Part shown: piece by piece, positions 1-9,733 of the stretch | How positions within the stretch are numbered: the first letter of the stretch is position 1 | How the letters are laid out: the number at the start of each line of letters is the position of its first letter | Notes under the pieces: model-generated | What the model was told of the DNA's origin: nothing | Seen by the model: the letters and a program-made list of their open reading frames with translations, nothing else | Database searches by the model: none | From: Pachyseris speciosa | Taxonomy: Eukaryota > Cnidaria > Anthozoa > Scleractinia > Pachyseridae | Length of the DNA stretch: 64,000 nucleotides | Assembly: GCA_016490735.1 (NCBI GenBank) | Contig: JAEMWC010000129.1 | Span: forward strand, 227,501-291,500 | Direction: 5' to 3' | Program-made: the position numbers and the translations under genes

Positions 1-229
1 CATAGCTCAGTTGGTTAGAGCATCGCACCGGTAATCGCGAGGTCACGGGTTCAAACCCCGTTGAAGTCCTGAATTTTTTTCAGGCTTCTTTTCGCAATTG
101 CATAAATTGCGTTCACAACTGCGAGGATCATTCTTCATTTCATTCATTTCCGCAGTTCATGTATGATTTATTTCATATATCATTCACACTCATTTCTTTC
201 ACGGGAAGTTATGAACCCACAATTGACCT

Positions 230-268
<39 letters not shown>

Positions 269-645
269 ACATCGCACCGGTAATCGCGAGGTCACGGGTT
301 CAAACCCCGTTGAAGTCCTGAATTTTTTTCAGGCTTCTTTTCGCAATTGCATAAATTGCGTTCACAACTGCGAGGATCATTCTTCATTTCATTCATTTCC
401 GCAGTTCATGTATGATTTATTTCATATATCATTCACACTCATTTATTTCACGGGAAGTTATGAACCCACAATTGACCTGCTCCCAACGTCAGTGGCTTCA
501 TAGTTCAGTTGGTTAGAGCATCGCACCGGTAATCGCGAGGTCACGGGTTCCAACCCCGTTGAAGTCCTGAATTTTTTCAGGCTTCTTTTCGCAATTGCAT
601 AAATTGCGTTCACAACTGCGAGGATCATTCTTCATTTCAATAAGA
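1..645 (+). repeat. Tandem array of a 249-bp unit containing a tRNA-Thr-like SINE
   Basis: The same tRNA-like head (A box near TAGCTCAGTTGG, B box GGTTCAAACCCC) starts at about -4, 245 and 494. The period is exactly 249 bp, giving about 2.6 near-identical units; the array is cut by the window edge. The anticodon loop reads CCGGTAA, so the anticodon is GGT (Thr), but an extra A spoils the stem and a working tRNA is unlikely. The head is followed by a GAATTTTTTTCAGGC hairpin and an AATTGC-rich tail. Related single copies lie at 42.6 kb and 48.2-48.6 kb. A SINE locked into a tandem satellite-like unit is unusual. Confidence 0.85.
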
Positions 646-1310
646 CAAATATCCATCGTTGTGTATTTCACTATTTTATTGCGAAACTACGCGTGTTTCA
701 TGAAACATTCGTCTTACACACGAAAAACGAGAAGCAAACTTACAGGGTTTGTAGTTACAGAGCGTTACTGACAGTGTTATCACTAGGTGTATTTAGTTTT
801 TCTGGGGCTTAAAGTAAATTTAAAGCGAATGATCTTGAAAAGCTACGATCACAAATGGGCCATAATTAAGCAGACAAGTTTCTGCAACAAAAAGGTAGAT
901 TTTTTTCCATTCTGAGAACCACTGATAGATTAAACTATTTATCATATAATTACTATTCCAGCCAAGCAAATGAGACATTCTCACCAAAAGAAAGGTATTA
1001 ATGAGTCACTTTCGAGGTTTTTTTTTTCATTTGAAAGTCTTGGTATGCCACAGTATATGTAAATCAATTTTAACATGTTAACAAAACTAAAAAGGTAAAA
1101 GCGTAAAAGCAGCAGATATTCGAGGCTAACTACGAGCATGACTTGAAATCATTTTCAACTTAAATTTGGTTTACACTTATATTGACACTCCCCCTTGTCA
1201 AAACCATGTCAGAAGCTCCTATACTAAAAAACATAAATATCTATAAATATCTATAAATAGACTACAAGTGATATAGTATCTAATCTCCCTTATTTTATTC
1301 CCTATCATAG
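646..1310. other. AT-rich non-coding stretch, probably intron
   Basis: No convincing coding exon, tRNA or repeat was recognised. It directly precedes the first visible exon of the membrane-protein gene at 1311, so it is probably intron of that gene. Confidence 0.4.
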
Positions 1311-3325
1311 AAACTTCCTTGGATATTGCCCGTAGCTAGCATATTAGCAGCGTGCGGTCAATACGTGTGTTATTTCATCGACAATGCCGTTCAACTTGAA
1401 CTGGGCAAGCCATGGCTGACAGCGCTCCTAAACTTAGTAAGAGTCCTCAGCCTGCTTCATGTGCTATACGGCTACATATTGTTTCTTGTCATCATTCTCT
1501 TTGTAATATATATCACTGGTGCATCCATGAAAGAATTCAGAGGTAACTATTTCTTGGTGTTTTAAGTATACGTTGTCTGCTTAAGCATAAATATAAATTC
1601 AATCACTTTTTGGGCTTCTTTAACCTCATTAACCTGCTATCTTCCTATTTGGGGTTCATTAACAGCATTTTAAGTAATGAACACAGTTAAGTTAAGCCGG
1701 TTGCATGCACTGCAGTGTATACTGAGGGAGACATCCTTAGCAATCTGTGCACGCCACGAGGAAATTTATAGTGATCTCAAGTAGGAATCAACAGTTTTAC
1801 TTTACGAGAATGAATATATTAAAATCATATCTTGAACTGCGCAGTTATGAACACTACTTCAGCAGTAGTGAAAGTAAAGCCTGAAAAAATTCAGGCTTGT
1901 ACGAGGTTTGAACCCATGACCTCGGCGATATCGGTGCAGTGCTCTACCAACTGAGCTAACAAGCCAACTAGGAGATGGTCATTTTCGGTTGGTTCGTAAT
2001 ATACCCGTGTGTGATGAATATGTGAGAATGAATAGACCAATACGAAATTCATATATTTGAACTGTGGATTTAAGAATGAATGTGTGAATGACGATGATCA
2101 TCCACATTTTCAGTTTTACTTTAGTATGACCTTCTGATGTTGTTGCTGTTGTCATGTTATCAGACGGTGTCGAGGGAGAGTTTCGAGAGCCTCACGTTAG
2201 ACTGACATTCCGTGAGGCTGTTCAGCTGTTTGAACACAGATCCCAGTTCATCAAAAGATCGTCAAACGCCTGTTTGGTAAGAACATTTTTCATATATTGT
2301 TTTCGTTTTAATTGGACAAAACAAAACATGCCGCTTTTGGCCTGAGTAAATCACCTTCTTCCGCTCGCGCTCTCGACAAAACCTTCGATTTGGTCATTTC
2401 ACGTTGTTGCTTTGAAGAGGACGGCAAAGAAATGTACCAAAATGCACGTGCAGAGCAATTGTTTAGATCTGATTTTTATTTCTTTTCACGTACTTTTCAT
2501 TCCTTTTTCTAGTACATGTTATGTAACCTCGTCCTGACGACCGTTCTTTCGTTTGTCATCAACGGGTACAACTTCTTGTTCTTCAACCGACGAGCAATCT
2601 ATCTTTGGTTCGCGCTTGTGCCCATGATATGGAGCGCAGCACCTCTGATTCTAGCAGCGTGGGCTACAGAGAACTACCAGGCCTATGTCGCGTCGGTCGT
2701 GAGATCCTGGGGAGAGCATCCCGAGTCGGACGAAAGCGAATCCGAGGGAGAAGACATGAATGAATATCAAGAAGCCATGAAGAAACTTAAAGTTAATCGA
2801 TCGAGGAGCGTTCTCATAGCCAGTACGAACTTACTGAAAACATTGAAGCGAAAAAGACTTATTTTACGACAAGATAGGCGCATGTCTGTTGCAGCAATGA
2901 GGAGAGAATCAGAGATTAGTGAAGCCAGGAGCTCGGTAGCAGATGAAGCGTCATCGACTAGGGAAAGCAGAAACCTCCTGGGAGTTCAAAACCCGCCGCC
3001 GCCGCTACGAATGGTTGACGTGGAGACGGGAAACGAAGATACCTTTTCGGAATCACAGCTTCCTTCGACGTGCATCCTTAACTCTGGTTTCACAACAAAC
3101 CGGCCGAACACGCCGCCCTCTAAGAGAAAGAGGAAATCCAAGTTCAACTTCAAATCATACGTGATGTACTTACAGGGTCTGATCAGCGAAGTGGGATTCT
3201 CAGTCGGTGGAATGATTCTGTCGTGGGAGAAGGTCTCTAGCGTGGGCATCCTGTGGGTCTCAGTACTGGCAATCTTTATTCAGGAGATCGTGTTTGGAAA
3301 CAGAAAAAGCACACTGCTGACATGA
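1311..3325 (+). CDS. 3' exons of a multi-pass membrane protein, gustatory-receptor-like topology (5' partial)
   Basis: Three exons splice in frame: 1311-1542 (ends phase 1), 2164-2276 and 2513-3325, stop TGA at 3323-3325. All use AG acceptors and GT donors. They encode 385 residues. By eye there is a hydrophobic segment in exon 1 (LLNLVRVLSLLHVLYGYI and beyond), then a basic amphipathic stretch in exon 2 (FREAVQLFEHRSQFIKR). Exon 3 opens with two hydrophobic segments, followed by a charged acidic/basic cytoplasmic loop of about 150 residues, and ends with one last segment carrying IFIQEIVF near the C-terminus. This order (TM4, amphipathic loop, TM5, TM6, inner loop, TM7 ending in Q-hydrophobic) is what insect gustatory receptors and cnidarian Grl proteins show. 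The family call is inference from topology only. It could be another polytopic family; the very long TM6-TM7 loop is atypical. Upstream exons lie left of the window or were not recognised. Confidence 0.65.
1880..1966 (-). mobile_element. tRNA-Ile-like SINE head inside an intron
   Basis: On the minus strand a tRNA-like sequence runs 1965 to 1894, with A box GCTCAGTTGGTAGAGC, B box GGTTCAAACC and acceptor arms GGCTTGT/ACAAGCC. The anticodon loop is CCGATAT (GAT). It is followed by the same GAATTTTTTCAGG hairpin seen after the other SINE heads. It lies in the intron 1543-2163 of the membrane-protein gene. The body is short, so this is probably a truncated SINE and not a tRNA gene. Confidence 0.7.
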
Positions 3326-3439
3326 CCCAGATAAATTTGTTTTTATAAATTGTACAAAGTTTTCATATGAAAATGTCGTTGTTCTTAGCCGTGTTCTTTC
3401 CAATACAAACGAGCCAAGTCAATTGGGACTCTCATATAT

Positions 3440-3548
3440 TGTCATGCGGGTATCGATTAACCTGAGTATCAGGCGTTTCTGGGAATCAGGCAAAAAGAGC
3501 GACTCGGATACTCGGAGGGCCTGATACTCAGGCTAGGTATCGATCGTG
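3440..3548. repeat. Small foldback repeat downstream of the membrane-protein gene
   Basis: GTATCGAT...CCTGAGTATCAGG on the left is mirrored by CCTGATACTCAGG...GTATCGAT on the right, so the roughly 100-bp segment can form a hairpin. It looks like a tiny MITE-type foldback. The remaining sequence up to 3886 holds nothing recognisable. Confidence 0.6.
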
Positions 3549-3886
3549 CATGGAAAACGTAGATAAAGTCTCATTTATTTTCTGAATATTGTTCGCATTG
3601 CTTCACCACTAAGAGGGCCAAATGTTTTCGGACAAGTGGTTCCCGACTTATTTCGAGAATTAGTAACCCGAACGTTACACGAAAAATTTTAAAAACGTAA
3701 CATTACATTTTGTAGAAAATTGCAGAGTTAACGCTCTGCGAGACGTTCCTTTTTTATCTTAGCAAAGTCAGAACATTTAGCAGTCTGTTTTGGATTTTGA
3801 GCAACATTGAGCAACAATGGTTAGTCGTTAGATGAAGTCAGTACGATTCAGTCACGAGCCCAGCATCGTCAAACAACAAATGTTGG

Positions 3887-4102
3887 ATGTATTTTACAAC
3901 CAACATTGAATTGAATGGAGAGAACCTTGAGGTGGACTTTAAGCCCCATTCCCTGGCTTGGATTTTTATCGTAAATCAAAGGCTATTTGATAGGATGTAT
4001 TTTACAACCAACATAGAATTGAATGGAGAGAACCTTGAGGTGGACTTTAAGCCCCATTCCCTGGCTTGGATTTTTATCGTTAATCAAAGGCTATTTGATA
4101 GG
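3887..4102 (+). repeat. Perfect-phase tandem duplication of 108 bp
   Basis: The segment beginning ATGTATTTTACAACCAACAT occurs twice at an offset of 108 bp (3887 and 3995) with very few differences. Because 108 is a multiple of three, one open frame runs through both copies and repeats its 36 residues, but the predicted peptide resembles nothing known. I treat it as a repeat and not a gene. Confidence 0.75.
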
Positions 4103-4106
4103 CTTG

Positions 4107-5435
4107 AATGGTATTCCAGATGGGATTTGAACCCACGACCCTCCGCGATCTAGACGGACGCTCTAACCACTGAGCTACTGGAGACTCTATGGTGAGCAAG
4201 GGTGAAATGTGGGCTTTTGACTGGAACCGCATCACGCGGTCACACAGCCAAATGATGACTAGCACTTCTGACTCATAACTACATCACGTAGTCACATTAA
4301 GGCATATCAAAGATGCAACCAACCAAACCTCCAAAGTGAGTGAATTAAGAAATAACATGATAGAAATGCATATAACATCAAATGGAAACTCGGAAAAAAA
4401 TCCGAGTTCCAGATGGGATTTGAACCCACGACCCTCCGCGATCTAGACGGACGCTCTAACCACTGAGCTACTGGAGACTCTATGGTGAGCAAGGGTGAAA
4501 TGTGGGCTTTTGACTGGAACCGCATCACGCGGTCACACAGCCAAATGATGACTAGCACATATGACTCATAACTACATCACGTAGTCACATTAAGGCATAT
4601 CATGGCGTATGACTCATAACTGCATCACGCAGTCACATTAAGGCATATCAAAGATGCAACCAACCAAATCTCCAAAGTGAGTGAATTAAGAAATAACATG
4701 ATAGAAATGCATATAACATCAAATGGAAACTCGGAAAAAAAATCCGAGTTCCAGATGGGATTTGAACCCACGACCCTCCGCGATCTTGGTTGCGTCTTTG
4801 ATATGCCTTAATGTGACTGCGTGATGCAGTTATGAGTCATACGCCATGATATGCCTTAAAGGGGCAGTGTCACGCTATTGTACCATCACTTTAAAATGCT
4901 TAAAACTGCCAATGCATCCGTGGAAACCTTAAAATAATGGTCTAGTTTTACTGCCAAAGACTGTAGTACTGCATTGACACTATAAACTCCTGTATTCCAT
5001 CAAAGATGGCAAGGATGGAAATGGATTGAAATTTGAAAAAACTTGCCAGGTTTTTCAAAATTTCAAGCTATGCATTGAAAAATCACCCAAAGAATTATTA
5101 TGGTTAGCTCTCCCTGCTAAAATTTCATTGTAATTCATCTTGCTGATTTTGTAGAACGGTTTTTGCACGATAACAGGTAAAAGACAGCAATTTTGGCAGA
5201 ATTGAACCAAAAACAGCAAAAATCCCGGTGACAGTGCTCCTTTAATGTGACTACGTGATGTAGTTATGAGTCATATGTGCTAGTCATCATTTGGCTGTGT
5301 GACCGCGTGATGCGGTTCCAGTCAAAAGCCCACATTTCACCCTTGCTCACCATAGAGTCTCCAGTAGCTCAGTGGTTAGAGCGTCCGTCTAGATCGCGGA
5401 GGGTCGTGGGTTCAAATCCCATCTGGAACTCGGAC
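4107..5435. repeat. Inverted cluster of tRNA-like (anticodon AGA) SINE copies
   Basis: Minus-strand tRNA-like heads lie at 4114-4186 and 4407-4479, with a truncated one at 4749-4786. A plus-strand copy at 5357-5430 faces them. All share B box GGTTCAAATCCC and loop CTAGATC, giving anticodon AGA (Ser-like, but without the long variable arm of a real tRNA-Ser). The flanking 84-bp block with TTTGGCTGTGTGACCGCG is carried along in both orientations, making the whole 1.3 kb roughly palindromic around the MITE at 4856-5245. Confidence 0.8.
4856..5245. mobile_element. MITE with TTAA target duplication
   Basis: An element of about 382 bp (4860-5241) with TIRs AGGGGCAGTGTCAC / GTGACAGTGCTCCT is bounded by TTAA at 4856-4859 and 5242-5245. 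The host sequence GCCTTAATGTGAC, intact in neighbouring copies (for example near 4808), is split exactly at its TTAA. TTAA duplication is the signature of piggyBac-type elements; the internal sequence has no coding capacity. Confidence 0.85.
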
Positions 5436-5583
5436 TTTTTTCTGAGTTTCCATTTGATGTTATATGCATTTCTATCATGTTATTTCTTAATTCACTCACT
5501 TTGGAGGTTTGAATGGTATTGCCTCGGAAATCAAGTTTAGGAACAGAGTAATCAAAGGATGGCCAAACATTACACTTATTTAT

Positions 5584-5873
5584 TTAGAGCGGTTTTCATT
5601 TGAGTGTCGAAAGTAATTCTCGTTTTGCTTTGGTTTTGTATTGCTTCGCTCTGATTGGCCAGGACAACTTGCGCCACTTTCTCAACCAATGAGAAGCATA
5701 ACTAAAACCAATTGTGACTTGCACGCGCGTATTTCCCCGCGCTTTGGGCCGGCAACATGTAATTGCTTCGTATTCTGATTGGCTCATTGCACTGCTTATT
5801 CTGTTGTGATTGGTCAGAGTAATTGCTTTGGTTTTGGTTTTACGACACTCAGTTGAAAACTGCTCTAACATGG
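5584..5873. mobile_element. MITE family with TIR TAGAGCGGTTTTC
   Basis: The left end TTAGAGCGGTTTTCATTTGA and the right end TCAGTTGAAAACTGCTCTAA are inverted repeats of about 27 bp, followed inwards by GTGTCG. The core is rich in CTGATTGG/CCAATGAG motifs. A second copy in the same orientation lies at 62069-62370 and a broken one ends near 61431. No coding potential. Confidence 0.75.
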
Positions 5874-7590
5874 CAAATTAGGTCAACTAGCGTTTCATCG
5901 TTTTGCAACTTCTTAGAGTCCCAATTTAGATTATTTGTTTGCTGATAGTGGTTGGTATATTCATGCTCATTCCCTAAAGGGGAAGAGAATCTGAAGAGGA
6001 TTCTGAGGAGGGAATGTACCATGTATTACTTCAAAACCAATAAATCAAGTTTTTTTTCCTTTTTGTTGCAGGGTACTAGTTATATCAGAAAGCCGAGGGA
6101 AATCTCGGGGGGGGGGGGGGGCGAGGGGCAAGGGGTGCGCACCCCTTGTCCCTTGCATTGAAGTATCCAGTCACACACTCTTAACATATGGCATGATAAA
6201 CAACAGTAACGAGAAAAAAAAAGCAAAGCAGCACTCCTTAGTACTTTTACTACAGAGCCTTGTAGCTAGTTTCGCAGCAAGTTTACACGATACATTTGTA
6301 CGCACCTCCTACAGATCCATACATGAAATAAAAAAATTATTGAAAACAAGAATGAAGTCGCCCCAGGCGTCGCTGTACCATTTCTTTTTGCTCTGTCTTC
6401 CGCTCGTTTCCGAAGACATGATCTCCCCGAAATTACGGAAGGTGTGGGGGAATTGGAGACTCAGTTGGCTTCTGATCTCACGGAATGCGCACGTGGGTTT
6501 TTCAGTTTCTCGAGGGAATTAGCAAGCAAAAAAGAGAGGATTTAACCTTTAATGATTGGACGACACTGTAGATACATCTATGTCTCAAAGAGTACATGGC
6601 TACTACTGACATGAAGCCGAAAATGTTTCTCCTCAGAAACGGGGCTTTTTCTTTAAGGGCCAGCACTCTGAACTTCAAACCCCTGGGGGAAGGGATGTTG
6701 AATGTAAGAACTGATTGGCGCATTACTCGTATAAGTGGTCAAGGCTATTCTCAGGTGTTGCCGACCATCAAATAGTGCTCTACGTCTATCACTGTGTGAT
6801 TTGGTCACGCCCCGAAAAAAGGCAAAGAGGACGGCAACGGGAACGAGAGCAACACGAAACAATGGGTTTAATGAACGAAAACAAAGGCTCTGCACGTGCA
6901 GACACGTGTGATGTCATCAGGGCTCCTGCGGGAGTCTGATATTCCCGGGAAATTCAATCTAAAAATAAATTGGTCTGTGAAGACGCCGTGACAGGAATAT
7001 AGGGCAGTTGTACTCTCCTAGTCATGGGCTCTTGATAAATTGACAAAAACTGGGCTGCGAAGGAAGAAAATTCTAACGACAATCACAACAAACAGCCAAC
7101 CACTTCCTCATTTTTGTTGATTGATTCAGGTCAAATACAGATATTTTACAACCATATGTACAATTACTAGCATAAATTGCTATAAAACCTTTACACTACA
7201 GTTCCGTGAAATTCAAGAAAAATCCTAGAAATACAAAGTGCACACATATTTACACATCCTACTGAACAATTGAGAATGAATTTCTTATAGCTAAAGCTGT
7301 GCAAAACACGCTCAACCCAAGCATCAAGCCAGGCTACAAGCTAGTATCTCCGCGTTCCACAAGCGCTTTGATATGCTACTTAAACAACCCTGAAATCCAA
7401 CAGTTGATGGATACGTGCGGGATCACCGCCAAACCCCCCTCACTCCGCTTTATTTCTCGAGAGTGGTTGCTGTACAAGCAAAACGCGATGTCCTAAAGGC
7501 ATCGCTTAAAAAAAATTCAAGTGTTCTAACAATGATTACTCCAACTCTTTCAATTCGTCTTAAGTGACCGAAATGAGAATGAATTTGTTA
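5874..7590. other. Intergenic stretch with minor repeats
   Basis: No gene is supported. A poly-G run (6108-6121) is followed by a GGTGCGCACC block. Sequence near 6820-6910 (TGGGTTTAATGAACGAAAAC, CTCTGCACGTGCA) matches part of the MITE at 16735-17162. A short minus-strand frame starting at 6419 looks mildly protein-like but lacks support. Confidence 0.4.
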
Positions 7591-7735
7591 TAGGGCGTAT
7601 GCAGGTTACGTCATCACCGCCATGTTGGTGTACCGTGAACAAAATATTTCTCGTTAGCTTCTTTTGTTATTGTCCACCAACATGGCCGCCAACCCATTGT
7701 CATTCGAATCTCTGGGGACTGGATGCATACCCTAT
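7591..7735. mobile_element. Short MITE with TATAGGG termini
   Basis: The roughly 145-bp block starts TATAGGGCGTATGCA and ends TGCATACCCTATA. It recurs at 32551-32697 with about the same ends and inner sequence (ACCGCCATGTTGGTGTACCG, TTGTCCACCAACATGGCCGC). TA at both ends fits a Tc1/mariner-type target duplication. No coding capacity. Confidence 0.75.
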
Positions 7736-8139
7736 ACCCAAGAATCAAGCCAGGCTACAAGCTGGGGTTACTTCAACCTTTTTTTTTTTAGCACATCTTG
7801 GTATGTAATTCTCGATCCATTGACCTTTGCTATATAAGCCCCTGGCCTTGGCGGTTTCATTGTATCTTCTTCTATTTCGTGCTACTGTTGATAAATTTAT
7901 TCTTCTTACTAGTTTAATTACATTTCTAGTTTAATATTGTACATAATTTCCACTTGTTTATGTATTCATGATTTTTTTTCTTTTTTATTTCTTTTTTTTT
8001 AGCTGTTTTAATTATAATTTATTGTGAATTTTAATAAGGTAACCCTTCAGTGAGGGAGGTTGTTGTAGACTTTTGTAAAGAAGAGTAAAGTAAAGTGAAG
8101 TGAAGTGAAGTAAAGTAAATTGTATATTAACGAGCTGAA
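7736..8139. other. T-rich non-coding stretch
   Basis: Nothing recognisable apart from T-runs and a short GTAAAGTAAAG/GTGAAGTGAAG simple repeat at about 8080-8120. Confidence 0.4.
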
Positions 8140-8931
8140 TTAATGAGCGGTGGTGATGATGATCGTCGCAACTCAATGATGATGACGATGGTGAAGTCGA
8201 TCATGCTGCTGCTAACGATGATCGTCGCAACTCACTGATTATGATGATGATGATGATGGTGAAGACCATGATGATGCTGCTAACGATTATCGTCGAAACT
8301 CAATGATGATGGTGAAGACGATGATGAGGCTGCTAACGATGATCGTCGCAACTCACTATGATGATGATGCTGCTGACGATGATCGTCGCAACTCAATGAT
8401 GATGATGATGATGATGATGGTGAAGACGATGATGCTGCTGCTAACGATGATCGTCGTAACTCACTGATTATGATGATGATGATGATGATGCTAACGATGA
8501 TCGTCGCAACTCAATGATGATCATGATGATGATGATGATGCTAACGATGATCGTCGCAACTCAATGATGATGATGATGATGATGCTAACGATGATCGTCG
8601 CAACTCAATGATGATGATGATGATGATGATGATGATGGTGAAGCCCATGATGATGCTGCTAACGATGATCGTCGCAACTCAATGATGATGATGATGATGA
8701 TGATGCTAACGATGATCGTCGCAACTCAATGATGATGATGCTGCTGCTAACGATGATCGTCGCAACTCAATGATGATGATGATGATGATGGTGAAGGCCA
8801 TGATGATGCTGCTAACGATCGTCGCAACTCAATGATGATGATGATGATGGTGAAGACGATGATGCAGCTGCTGACGATGATCGTCGCAACTCAATGATGA
8901 TTAGGACGGTGACGATGATCGACGCAACTCA
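8140..8931 (+). repeat. GAT-rich minisatellite with CGATGATCGTCGCAACTCA unit
   Basis: A conserved core (AACGATGATCGTCGCAACTCA) recurs about fourteen times, separated by variable numbers of ATG/GAT triplets and occasional GGTGAAGACGATGATGCTGCT spacers. The CGATGATCGTCG part is itself nearly palindromic. No reading frame in it is credible as a gene. Confidence 0.9.
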
Positions 8932-9152
8932 ATAGACCTTATTCGCTTGTACATTTTATTTTCCCAATACAGATCATTTGATTATACTCAGGAGATTTGA
9001 TCCTTTGTCATGTTCATTAAAAAGTCTGTACATGCACGCATGAGTATGTCTTCATGCACTCTTTTAATGAGAAAGACAAAGGACCAAATCTCCTGAGTAT
9101 CGTCACATGATCTGTATTGGGAAAACAAAATGTACAAGCGAATAAGGTCTAT
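8932..9152. mobile_element. Foldback element with 78-bp arms
   Basis: The left arm, starting ATAGACCTTATTCGCTTGTA, is repeated inverted at the right end (TACAAGCGAATAAGGTCTAT). Arms of about 78 bp are separated by a loop of roughly 65 bp. It abuts the end of the minisatellite directly. Confidence 0.8.
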
Positions 9153-9733
9153 TTCCCCGTCCGGCCCAAACCTTATCCAATGTTCGGATTCATATTTTTC
9201 AGTCGAATGCGAATTTATCAGAAAAAATACCATTCCTAAGTACCATCTGTAATTTGATGCAAAGAATTTCTACTATCATACTTATATTTACTTATCTCCA
9301 CCAAACCCCATTTGAATCATGGTGATTTCATTGTCAATTGCCCAAACCTTTTTCAAGAAAAATTCTTCAAGCTTTTCTGAACAAAGGGTACCCTGACCCG
9401 CATTTTTGCTAGCAAAAGTTTTAGCTACAATTTTGATACCCAACTTGCAAATTTCACTTTGTTACTACCGTTAAACACTTTCCTTTTTTCATCTGGGAAA
9501 CCTGGCTTGCAGCACAGAACTGCATAAAGAGAAACTGCCAAGAAGAAAGTGCAAGCCACTACCAGTAGTACAACCTCCAGACAGGTACCTCGGATAATGA
9601 TAGAGTGTAATGAAAATAAATAAAATAATAAACAAAAAATGAAAAAAAATTTAAAGCAATTTTCTGTCTGTAAGATATACTACCAGGAAGACACCTCATT
9701 TTAACCCACCCCTCCCCTTGAGAAAATCCGACG
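9153..9733. other. Probable 3' flank/UTR of EIF2AK1
   Basis: No coding exon recognised. It lies immediately downstream (minus strand) of the EIF2AK1 stop codon at 9734, so part of it is probably 3' UTR. I could not fix a polyadenylation site. Confidence 0.4.

Noticed and set aside
1..645. Functional tRNA-Thr genes
   Set aside because: The anticodon arm has an extra base and mismatches, and the heads are followed by a SINE body; no clean tRNA fold.
4080..5540. Open frames encoding SPVAQWLERPSRS and VVGSNPIWN-type peptides
   Set aside because: They are translations of the tRNA-like SINE heads, recur with every copy and in both orientations, and are a familiar false protein in cnidarian gene sets.
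6193..6522. 109-codon plus-strand frame and a minus-strand frame from 6419
   Set aside because: No recognisable motif; the minus frame looks mildly protein-like but has no clear donor and ends quickly.
8140..8931. CRISPR-like array of regularly spaced repeats
   Set aside because: Eukaryotic context, spacers are simple triplets of variable length, and no cas genes; it is a minisatellite.
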